Origin: Theristus sp. LFF4_11
Taxonomy: Eukaryota > Nematoda > Chromadorea > Monhysterida > Xyalidae
NCBI GenBank assembly: GCA_030248135.1
Contig: JASANC010002058.1
Coordinates: 1 to 64,000, forward strand
Direction of reading: 5' to 3'
DNA length: 64,000 nucleotides
Shown here: piece after piece, positions 1 through 10,700 of the stretch
Layout of the letters: every line of letters starts with the position of its first letter
Position numbering within the stretch: position 1 is the first letter of the stretch
Program-made: the position numbers and the translations under genes
Notes under the pieces: generated by a model
What the model was told of the DNA's origin: nothing
The model's database searches: none
What the model saw: only the letters and a program-made list of their open reading frames with translations

Positions 1-1695
1 TAGTAGTATAGCTATTTGTCCTTGAATCGTTATTAAAAAAGCAGTAGCAAATGGCAGCACGTCATTCAGAAGACCAAACTCAGGGCAGCACAATTGGTCC
101 GGTTCGTTTCTGCCAAACGTGTATCCATTTGCCGGCTCCGTCAGCGTTGTCAGCGTTTCATTTCCATGCCACTGAACGCCAAACTGCAGATGACACACGC
201 GCGTCGAGGCGTGGTGGCTGATTGCGTGGCGGCGTGGCGACCGCAGTGGTGAACTTTAGAGAACGCAAAAGAAAGAAAACATTATCATTGTTGGTACTAG
301 CAGTTGACCCGTGCCTACGGCCCGAGTAAGAAATGTTTGCCTGGCAGAACTGGCCGGAATCGATACATTTGGAACAAATTTAAAAACCACCTTGAAATAT
401 TATCTCTCTTATTAACCGTGTCGCAACATGCGTTTGTACGCACAGATAGCGAAAATGTTTCGTTGTTGCGCGGCAATCTGAAATCAACAAAAACTGAACG
501 TATTCTCTGTAACAATACCAAATGATGAACGTTGGTGACAAACCGAGTGTTTACAACACAGAAAAAGATGAAAAAAAGCAATACCGGTATTCTGAGTCTG
601 AGTGTGCGTGAGCGATTCTGCTCAGAATAAATGCGAATTTATGGTTGCAAATGCAAACTGTTTTGTTTTCAATTCCCACAATTTGACTTTTTACCACAGC
701 AGACTCATTGTTTTTGCAGTAAAAAATGAGCCTTATTTTTTAGTCAAAAATTGCTGTTTTTTGAAAATTACACTGTTAAACTAAATTGAAACGTGTAAAC
801 CAATGGAGACGCGTCGAATAAACAATTTGTGGGTAACAAATTTTTAAATCCAAAAGTTTTTCTTCTGCCCGAACCCGGGCCCGAAACTCGAAAGGCTGTT
901 AACATCAAACTTCAACAAACAAAGCTAAACTATTTCTTAATTTTGGGGTTAAAAACTACTCTACTTTTTGATCTGATAGATCTGCAAGGCCGATAAGAAA
1001 ATGTGAAACTGGTCAGCCAAACACAAAACGACACACTGGTGTGGTGCGGCAAGCGAATAGGTTGAGGAGGATAGATTTTATCGGTTATATTTTGCTGTTT
1101 TTGGAATGTTTGATGATTCTGGAATCAGAACATACAAGAATGATCAATTAAGATTGTGGTGAAATTGTTACGTTGAATCGAAGAAAAAGAATTGGAACAT
1201 ATAGCCAGAAAACGCACAAAAAAAACATTTTCGATTATTTTTTTTGTCAACTGATTGATTCTAATAGGCTGTTACTGTTTGGCAGGTTTAGGTGTCATCA
1301 GTTAACCAGTCAAATTCAAACATTCAGCCAATCAGCTTGCAAAAGACAAATCGTTCAACACTAAAAACCAACGATAGATTCTTTGCTTTGTCTGAACCTT
1401 GAAAAAAGCTGCTGCTGTTCAAAAAACAAAGAAACCAAAATGTCAGAGAGGTAGAGGCCAGAGCAGAGCCCAGACGAAAGCATAATTTTTTTATGAATTC
1501 GTACAAGCGCCAGGGCCAGCCATACTGAAATGAACTGACCGTTAAAAAGCAGAACGTCTTTTGAAATAACCAAACAAAACCGGCGAAAAATAGTCGTTTT
1601 GTGGTGGCCAGTCCAGTGGTCTTTCATATTTTCTTACCCCAGGAAAGAACAAGGGAAAAAATGCGAATGATATATGATTGGCTTGGCTACGCTCT
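1..1695. other. Intergenic, no gene recognised
   Basis: AT-rich sequence with only short open frames that lack any family signature or consistent splice borders. I see no RNA gene or clear repeat here. It ends at the target duplication of the first TAGGGTTAG-type element. Confidence 0.5.
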
Positions 1696-1703
1696 AATCT
1701 GGC

Positions 1704-2727
1704 TAGGGTTAGAGGAAAAAAATCCGGATTTTTTTTAAATTAAAAAAAAAATTTTTAATTTTTTTTTACAAGTTAGGTTCGGTCGAAGCGTCTCGTCTAG
1801 CTGAGTTCATCTAGACTATTTTCAGAACGATCCGGAAAACTATAAGAGCGAAAATCGTGTTTTATTGAAATTATGTCCATTTCATAGAGGGAAAGTTGCA
1901 TTTTCAACAGTAAAACAGGACAATTTTCGACGTGTACTTGAATATTGAACCGTTCTTAGTTGTTCCCCTTTAGAAAATTACCAAAATTTGACTGTGTTCA
2001 AAAATTCCTGTTTGCTGCAGCTAAGTCGGCAACCCCTGTCGACCCGGCCGCCCCCCCCAAGACACTTACTTTCAGGTTCAACCAGCTATGCTATCTGCCA
2101 CATGGCGAGAGCCCACTCTTCAAATCATCGTATCGAAAAGACGTATTGCAACTGACTGACGAAAATTGCGGGCAACTGACAGACGCAAGTTTAACACGTT
2201 AGTTTAGCTCAGCACGCAAGTTTTAACATGTGGCCATGTTATCGGGTATCTGAAAAACGGTCGTGTGATGTGGTATTAACCAACATCTCCGCTCCAATTG
2301 TTAAAACAATATATCGCACAACTCCATTGTAGACCTATAACATACGCCAATCAACAAGATCTCATGTTCATCTCATGGCCTACCGACTGAAAAACATGTT
2401 CTAAGTTGCAAGAAAACGATTTCTGAAACGATATTTCAATTCAGTTAAGTCATTTCAACGCTAAAAATTGACTCTAGAAGTCATCCAAATCGAAAAACAT
2501 GGAGTACGTCGGTCAAAATGACCAAATAATGACATTTACCTAAGCACACAAAGAAGTTGGGAAGAAAATTTGGTTTGAACTTTCAAAAAATTAAGCCATA
2601 AATCGAATTTTCAGAGCAAAGTAGAAGAAAATTTTTTTAATTTTTTTTTAAGTTTGAAAAAAAAATCCAAATTAAAAAAAAAACGAAAAAAAATATAAAA
2701 ATTTTTTTTTCAAAGCCCCTAACCCTA
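1704..2727 (+). mobile_element. hAT-like MITE, family A copy 1 (TAGGGTTAGRGG ends)
   Basis: The element of about 1.02 kb starts TAGGGTTAGAGG and ends CCCCTAACCCTA, an imperfect 12-bp terminal inverted repeat. It is flanked by an exact 8-bp duplication, aatctggc, at 1696-1703 and 2728-2735. The interior begins and ends with A/T homopolymer runs and has no long open frame. Other copies lie at 2907-3746, 6517-7550, 48815-49723 and 58114-59153. An 8-bp target duplication with a TAGGG terminus is typical of the hAT superfamily. No transposase is present, so it is non-autonomous. Confidence 0.9.
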
Positions 2728-2906
2728 AATCTGGCTCACTGATTTTCTGTTTTTAAAGCTCAAAGAATGCCAGGGCACTGGTTGATAATCGGTTCTCAAA
2801 AAGAAATTTGAGCTGAAATTTAATAACCTGCGAACGATCATGTAGCGCGAAGCAATGCAAGCGAAGCGTTTTGATAAACAGACTGAAAAGACAAGACAGT
2901 TGTGTG

Positions 2907-2908
2907 TG

Positions 2909-2961
<53 letters not shown>

Positions 2962-3746
2962 CTAGAGTCAATTTTTAGCGTTGAAATGACTTAACTGAAT
3001 TGAAATATCGTTTCAGAAATCGTTTTCTTGCAACTTAGAACATGTTTTTCAGTCGGTAGGCCATGAGATGAACATGATATCTTGTTGATTGGCGTATGTT
3101 ATAGGTCTACAATGGAGTTGTGCGATATATTGTTAAACAATTTGAGCGGAGATGTTGGTTAATACCACATCACACGACCGTTTTTCAGATACCCGATAAC
3201 ATGGCCACATGTTAAAACTTGCGTGCTGAGCTAAACTACAGTGTTAAACTTGCGTCTGTCAGTTGCCCGCAACGTGATCGCGAAATCATGGTACGTGTGT
3301 TCGATACGATGATTTGAAGAGTGGGCTCTCGCCATGTGGCAGATAGCATAGCTGGTTGAACCTGAAGGTGTCTTGGGGGGGGGCGACCGGGTCGACAGGG
3401 GTTGCCGACTTAGCTACAGCAAACAGGAATTTTTGAACACAGTCAAATTTTGGTAATTTTCTAAAGAGGAACCACTAAGAACGGTTCAATATTCAAGTAC
3501 ACGTGAAAAATTGCCCTGTTTTACTGTTGAAAATGCAACTTTCCCTCTATGAAATGGACATAATTTCAATAAAACACGATTTTCGCTCTTATAGTTTCCC
3601 GGATCGTTCTGAAAATAGTCTAGATGAACTCAGCTCGACGAGACGCTTCGAACGAACCTAACTTGTAAAAAAAATTTTTTTTTTTAAAAAAAAAATTTTT
3701 TTTTAATTTAAAAAAAAATCCGGATTTTTTTTTTCCCCTAACCCTA
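2907..3746 (-). mobile_element. hAT-like MITE, family A copy 2 (inverted, one end degenerate)
   Basis: This copy lies in the opposite orientation to copy 1. Its right end is intact (CCCCTAACCCTA). Its left end is reduced to TGGG followed by about 50 T, and roughly 200 bp of the family consensus is missing there. The 8-bp duplication gttgtgtg is still exact at 2899-2906 and 3747-3754, so the loss happened inside the element after insertion. Confidence 0.85.
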
Positions 3747-4010
3747 GTTGTGTGTGATAAAAAGGTGTTAAAAGTAACAAACTGAAAAGTGTAAAACAAT
3801 CATAAAACAGATGGGACGACGACACTAAAACTTATCAGCACAACAATGCTCACATCACAGTCTGACACATTCACCGAAAAAAAAACTATTTGAATGCCGC
3901 CGCCCACCCCCATGCCCCATACAATATAATACAACCTTGGAAAGTTGATAAAAAAGGTGATAAAAGTAACAAACTGAAAAGTGTAAAACAATCATAAAAC
4001 AGATGGGACG

Positions 4011-4469
4011 CATAGTTGTTCTAGGGGGGGGGGGCTGGGGGGGGCCGGCCACCCCCCAAAAAATTTTCGAATCTATCTCTATCAGACAGGTTTTTTCGGC
4101 TCAGCTATTATCTATCTAAAAAAAATTTTCAGCCAGCTATCTATCTGAAAATTTTTGTCTTCGAAGACATAAAATGAGTCAATTTTTGACCAAAATTGAC
4201 CAGTTTTGCTCGAAATTCGTTAAAATTTCGCTAATTTTAGGTAAAATACGCGTTTATACTTGATTTTTAGTGTATTTTTAGCATTATTCTGCTGTTTTTA
4301 TAGCTTTTTAGCGTTTTAGCTATCTATCTATCAAATTTCAAAATTTTGACCGGCCCCCCCGCGGCCCCCCCAAAATTTTCCAGCTGTCTATCTATCTAGA
4401 AAATTTGCTCCAGCTATCTATATCGCCCCCCCCCCCCGGCCCCAATCCCTCGGCTCTGGAACAACTATG
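4011..4469. mobile_element. hAT-like MITE, family C (CATAGTTGTTC ends)
   Basis: It starts CATAGTTGTTCTAG and ends GGAACAACTATG. Arms of pure G and C lie just inside the ends, and the centre carries many ctatctatc motifs. An exact 8-bp duplication, atgggacg, flanks it at 4003-4010 and 4470-4477. Further copies lie at 51766-53542 and 55325-55777, with partial ends at 7551-7580 and 44713-44729. The poly-G/poly-C arms can pair with each other. No coding capacity is visible. Confidence 0.88.
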
Positions 4470-4489
4470 ATGGGACGACGACACTAAAA

Positions 4490-6508
4490 CTTAGGTTGGC
4501 CTACATAGGGAAAGAAATAATTGGTTGGCCTGTCGTACTAAATCAAACCACTGATGTTGGCAGACGTTGCCTAAACTAGCCTAAACCAAAACCTAATCCT
4601 GAAGCCTAATTCCAAGCCAAACATAATCCTGACCTAATCCGAACCTAAGCCAAGCCTTTTCAAGAAGGAAGATGCAAGAACAATTGCGTTTTGAACAAGT
4701 TCTTGTTGGGGCCGGAGCGTGTGCACGCGCGCTAGTGGATCATGAGCATGAGCATGCCGATGCCGTGCGCGTGCGCTTTAGTAATGAAGCTTTAGGAAAT
4801 AATTTGTACTAAACAGCAAAAAGAAAACCGGAGCGTGAATTATAAGTAATCACGCTTTGCAAACAGAAATAGACGTTTTAAAAAGGTGTGGCAGCCAAAC
4901 TCATTTAGTTTTCTGTCGCTTAGTTTTTCAATCAAAAAGAGAAAAAGCAATTCCTTGTTGCAACTTCTTGAATTAAGGAACGTGGTGAAGAAGCTGAAGC
5001 GGCGCCATTCGTGTGCTTTCGGCCGTTTTTCGCGATCTCAAGAGATACCAGAGATTCTGATTGGTTGACCCAGAGAAACAAACAAGTGACACGGTGATTG
5101 GTTGCATAATGCACAAGACCATGATGACCAGAAACAGAAATCTTAAAATGAAATTCGAAATGAAGGTCGGTTGGTTGATTGGCTTGCCCAGAAAAACAAA
5201 TGAAAAACGAATCGTGGTATCACTGGTGATATCATGATATTTGTATCACTGATACAAATTGGTGGTATCACCACCAGGCTACAACGACGAACAATTTCTA
5301 GACGCACATTAGATCGGTTGTTCAAAACTTTGTGCACTATCAAAAATTTGTGGCAGCCAAACTCACCATGGCACAGTACAATCCAATCAGGCAGCAATCG
5401 CAGACGGAAATCGGAGGATCTCTGAAACTGAACTGAACAAGAGACACGAAAACATCACTGAAAAGTGATTTTAGCCGATTTTCATAAATCAATCAAGTTT
5501 ATATTATTTGTATGCCTCACGACTCACGTCAAACAGAACAGCACCGTCACTTTTTTTGCTTGCACTGTGGCACAGCAGAGGGAACAGACAGGCAGACAGA
5601 TGCAGAGCTCACAGCCTTTGAAATAATTAAAAAAACTGGTGAATTGAAGGACAGACTGATAATGCAACGCTGAATGGAATCAGTTCATCGTTCCAGTTTG
5701 TTTTCTGGTCCATTTTCCACATCGACAAGTATCACAGATAGGTTCCCGACACTTCTCCACAAATGAGTAGATGCTGTGCGTGTGCAGCCGCTGCACCCGT
5801 ACCAGTGGAATGGATTTTTGATGAAGATGCATGTGCATTTCTTTCATAATGTAGCACTCCGTAAAACGTATCAGCACAACCATGCTCACATCACAGCCTA
5901 ACACATTCACCGAAAAAATTATTTGAATGCCTCTCCCTCTTAAAAAATAAAAAAAGCACGCCGCCCTCCAAGCTTCATCACAAAATCACCGACTGAATAG
6001 AAATTTCCCAGACGAAGAAACAGAAAATAGCAGAAACAAAAGCAGCAGAGATTTTTGAAACATTTGAGAAAAACAACATGACAAAAGTGTACATGCAGCC
6101 TGATGACCAGGACCAGACTGAGAAAGCACAAAAAGATGCAAAAAAATCATCAATTTGATCCCTTTCACCGAGCCAAAAAGGCTTAAGTTAGGAAACGAAA
6201 ATGAAGTCACCGAAACAAAATCTGGAACTGAATTTGGCACAACACAACAACACACAACAGTGGTTTTCAATTTTTTTTAAATTTGGAAAAAAACAAAAAT
6301 GACAACTTTAGAATTGTTTTTAACGATGCATCACGCAATTAATATTTGATGCCATCAAATTGCGGCTGCCTGTCAAACATTTTGAAGATTTTAATGCAAA
6401 ATTTAGCGTTTTTTCGTTGAAAATTTCAGCATAAAAATCAAAAAAAATCAAAAAACTGGGATGCCTCAATTTTTTACAATAGTGCAATCGGCGAATTGCC
6501 CCCCCCGG
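4490..6508. other. Intergenic, repeat-derived, no gene recognised
   Basis: No exon with family similarity is seen. The stretch near 5868-5935 repeats the sequence at about 3833-3905 (tcagcacaa, gctcacatcaca, cacattcaccgaaaaa), which marks an old dispersed repeat. A gattggttg motif recurs here and in other intergenic parts of the window. Short open frames do not resemble known proteins. Confidence 0.45.
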
Positions 6509-6516
6509 GCCCCAAC

Positions 6517-7550
6517 TAGGGTTAGGGAAAAAAAATCCGGATTTTTTTTATATAAAAAAAAATTAAAAAAAAAATTTTTTTTTACAAGTTAGGTTTGTTC
6601 GAAGCGTCTCGTCGAGCTGAGTTCATCTAGACTATTTTCAGAACGATCCGGAAAACTATAAGAGCGAAAATCGTGTTTTATTGAAATTATGTCCATTTCA
6701 TAGAGGGAAAGTTGCATTTTCAACAGTAAAACAGGACAATTTTCGACGTGTACTTGAATATTGAACCGTTCTTAGTTGTTCCTCTTTAGAAAATTACCAA
6801 AATTTGACTGTGTTCAAAAATTCCTGTTTGCTGTAGCTAAGTCGGCAACCCCTGTCGACCCGATCGCCCCCCCCCCCCCCCAAGACACTTACTTTCAGGT
6901 TCAACCAGCTATGCTATCTGCCACATGGCGAGAGCCCACTCTTCAAATCATCGTATCGAAAACACGTACCATGATTTCGCGATCACGTTGCGGGCAACTG
7001 ACAGACGCAAGTTTAACACGTTAGTTTAGCTCAGCACGCAAGTTTTAACATGTGGCCATGTTATCGGGTATCTGAAAAACGGTCGTGTGATGTGGTATTA
7101 ACCAACATCTCCGCTCCAATTGTTTAACAATATATCGCACAACTCCATTGTAGACCTATAACATACGCCAATCAACAAAATATCATGTTCATCTCATGGC
7201 CTACCGACTGAAAAAACATGTTCTAAGTTGCAAGAAAACGATTTCTGAAACAATATTTCAATTCAGTTAAGTCATTTCAACGCTAAAAATTGACTCTAGA
7301 AGTCATCCAAATCGAAAAACATGTTGTACGTCGGTCAAAATGACCAAATAATGACATGTACCTAAGCACACAAAGAAGTTGGGAAGAAAATTTGGTTTGA
7401 ACTTTCAAAAAATTATGCCATAAATCGAATTTTCAGAGCAAAGTAGAAGAAAAATTTTTCAAATTTTTTTTTAAGTTTGAAAAAAAAATCCAAATTAAAA
7501 AAAAACAAAAAAAATAAAAAAAATTTTTTTTTTCAAAGCCCCTAACCCTA
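6517..7550 (+). mobile_element. hAT-like MITE, family A copy 3, inserted in a family C relic
   Basis: It starts TAGGGTTAGGG and ends GCCCCTAACCCTA, with an exact 8-bp duplication gccccaac at 6509-6516 and 7551-7558. The sequence to the right, ccccggctctggaacaactat, is the characteristic right end of family C. Family A therefore inserted into a family C element. The left end of that older family C copy is not evident. Confidence 0.88.
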
Positions 7551-7790
7551 GCCCCAACTCCCCGGCTCTGGAACAACTATCTACACCCCCACTGGATGTG
7601 CCACCGTTATCCATGATTGACAGACACCCCCACTACTGAAAGTTTTCGGCACCCCTTCCCCCACGTGACGACACCCCCGAAATTTGCTTTCGCCTTCGAT
7701 ACTGGTAAAAAAAATGGAAGCAAAAAAGCTGATCAAAAATCAAAAATCAATTGAAAATAATGAAAAACGTAAATAAAAACGTCTTTTTAG

Positions 7791-10700
7791 GAATGAGAGC
7801 GACAGCGATGAAATTGACGATGACGACGACGATCGAAAATCGTATCGAACCGACGAAGATGCATGTTCGAAACATGGGTGAGTGGAGTATAGAGTTTCCT
7901 GATTTTTGTTGTTTTCCAGTTTTCTATTCTACAGTATGGCCGAATAAATGAGGCAGTCCATCAAGGCGGGATCAGTCGCAGACTAGGAGTTGTCTTTTTC
8001 AAAAATGCCTACATAATTCCCAATCATGTGTGCAAGGGAGAAAGAATGCACAGAACAGCACGGATAATCCATTGGTTTTCAAAAACGTGTCAAATTAGGC
8101 ACGCAGTTTGGTTTATGAACATCTTTTTTCTTTCATTCAAAATTCGCGCGCTCCTTGAACCCTGAAAAAAGCTGCCATGTTTAAACGGTTATACTGTACC
8201 GCTGTTGTTGGTGTTAGTGTGGGTGGGGGACAGGGAAGAAAAAGAAAAATCAAACTGATGAGATGAGAAAAAAATGAACACCTATCATAATAATGCCAAT
8301 TGAAGAAGAATGGGAGCCGGAATCTTCGTTTGTTGTGTTTTGAATTTTGATCAAAACCAAAACATAAATGACGATGCTCATGAAATGAAACAGAAGAACA
8401 TTCTGTCTGATCTGAATAGTGCTGGTGGTAGAAGTGGATTTTTTTCTTATCATCAAAAACAAGCATTCTCAAAACATAACATCATCTTCGTTTCATTTTT
8501 GTTTTGTTTTTCTTCTCGCAGCGGCAGTCGGATCTCGGCGCACAGCGAGATTGAGAAGCGACGACGCGATAAGATGAACGCCTACATAAGCGAAATTTAT
8601 TCGCTGGTGCCCGTCGTGGCCGGCGGCGGCGGCGGCGGTCCAATGACGGGACGCGGAAGAAAGTTCGACAAAACACAGATCCTGCACTGGGCGCTCCAAT
8701 ATATCAAGTCGTTGAGAGGTGAAAACGGGCCGGCAGTTCTTGAGACGGAACATGAGTCAGAGCACGTTTGACTTTGTTGTTGACACCTGTTCTTTTTTGT
8801 CTGACGCGTGCGCAGTAAAACAGCATGAATACACTGCACAGCGGTACGGGACACGGGTACCTAAGTAAATTTCTTTAAACCTGTCAGATTTTTTTACCAG
8901 AATACAGAGCATGCGATAAATTAGAATTTCAGTAAGAAGAATGAATGTATCGGGTTTGGTTAACACTGTGGATAGTTAGTTGATGGTCTTCAGGTCCAGG
9001 ACTTTAGAGAAAACAACTTTGAAAAGAACGAAAACCAAACTGAAAACGCTTTTTGTTGGTGACATTTTCTTTGAAACGAAACAAACTGAAAACCGTCGAA
9101 ATGTCAATAAAATAGCTTTCTCACATCATATCATCGTTCGCAATGAAAAAGCCAAAATATCCACACCAGAATAGATATCCCGGTCGTGATTACACGGCAA
9201 CGTGGCCCATCAAACCATGATATCAGTTTAAAAAACACGTTTGGACGAATGTTTGCGAACTGACAAAATTTTTAACGCCATTAAATGGTGTGCGCCGAAA
9301 AAAAAACCCATGCTCTCATCCAGTCCAGAGTGACAGCGAAATATTTTGTGAATTTGACAATGTGCAAATACTGTATTATGCTGAAAAAATTCTGTCGGTC
9401 TATTAGTGCACCAAAGGGGGGATCAAAGCAAAGCTACTCGATGTTTATCGGAGATAATTTTTTTCAAAAACAGGGAACGTGGCAACGAACGACGACTCAT
9501 TCGGACCAGCGTGCGTCGCTCATGAAGACCTAAGGCCGTTGGTGGATGAGGTACAAAAAGCCGTTCTTATCTTGAAACCTGGAAAATCTGGTTGAAAACG
9601 GCTTTTTTCGACAACTTGACAGACGCAAAATCAGCTGAATAATACCGGTTTTTATCTATCTATCGCTTGAAGTGAGTGGAGAAAAACTGTAATTCTCTGT
9701 ATACATACTTACAATACGTTATCGTTTTCTGTCTTTTCTCAGATAATGACCGGCACGATAATTGTGGTGAACTGCGATAACGGAAAGATATTGCAGATGA
9801 CGGACACATCGGCAGCAAACACGCTCGTTGACTTGAAGATCAACGTAACAGTAAATATCAGATAGTTCATTCGCAAAACGCAAATGAAAGTTCATGTCCT
9901 TAAAGTTCTTGTCTGAAGACCATGCACTGTACTGTGAACTGTGTTGCATTTGTCACAAACAAACAGGCACACACATACACACACAGCGACGTGCGTGCCG
10001 AGCATGTGTGTGTGTGTGTTGGATGATTGTGCATCATTTCCGTGTTACATTACAAAGTGCCTTCAAACTCGGACATATTATCACAAAACATGGTTTTTGA
10101 AAGCATCCCACTTTTTAAGGCTTTCGCCGACTGCAATGTCTTTGATCTGGTCCACCCAGACGATGTTGAGATGTTCAAACAGCAGTTGTTCGTGCAACGT
10201 CACGGAAACAAACAAACCAATCAAACACCGACAGGTTTTCTAATGAAAACGTTTCGAATTCAAACTTTTTTAGTGTTCATAAAAGTTTGAATTCTGATTC
10301 TTTGTGCAGCCAGTGATCATTATTCGCATCTGTTTACTGCGAACAATTTTCTCGACGCCGCTGATGTGGCACTCACCCTACCGGGTTACCAGCGGAACTT
10401 CCTCTGTCGTATGAAGAGTTTTAGGTTGTTCAGACTTCGTTTGTTGCATTGTTTTGTTTTGTTTGTTTTGCTTGGTGTGAAACCGATGTTTTCTACATGT
10501 TCCTCACTGATCCGCGTTTATCAGCTGCAACACTTAAACGCCATTCATGGAGGTTTGAAGCGCATGCTTCGCTTCACTTTGCTACACATTCATGAAGCAA
10601 AAATAATGCCGCTTCAGCGCGCGCCAGCGCGATTCACGTTTCAGAGCACGCGCACATTCATGGGCCCACGCGCTGCTGCGCGCCAGCATGAATGCAGAAA

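Noticed and set aside
1704..1716. TAGGGTTAGGG as interstitial telomeric repeat
   Set aside because: It occurs only once at each end of family A elements, as an inverted pair with 8-bp duplications, not as tandem telomeric arrays.
1960..2202. Recurring small open frame beginning [16 protein letters not shown] (also at 6776, 49320 and 58697)
   Set aside because: It lies within family A elements and is not intact in all copies. Frameshifts between copies show no selection for protein.
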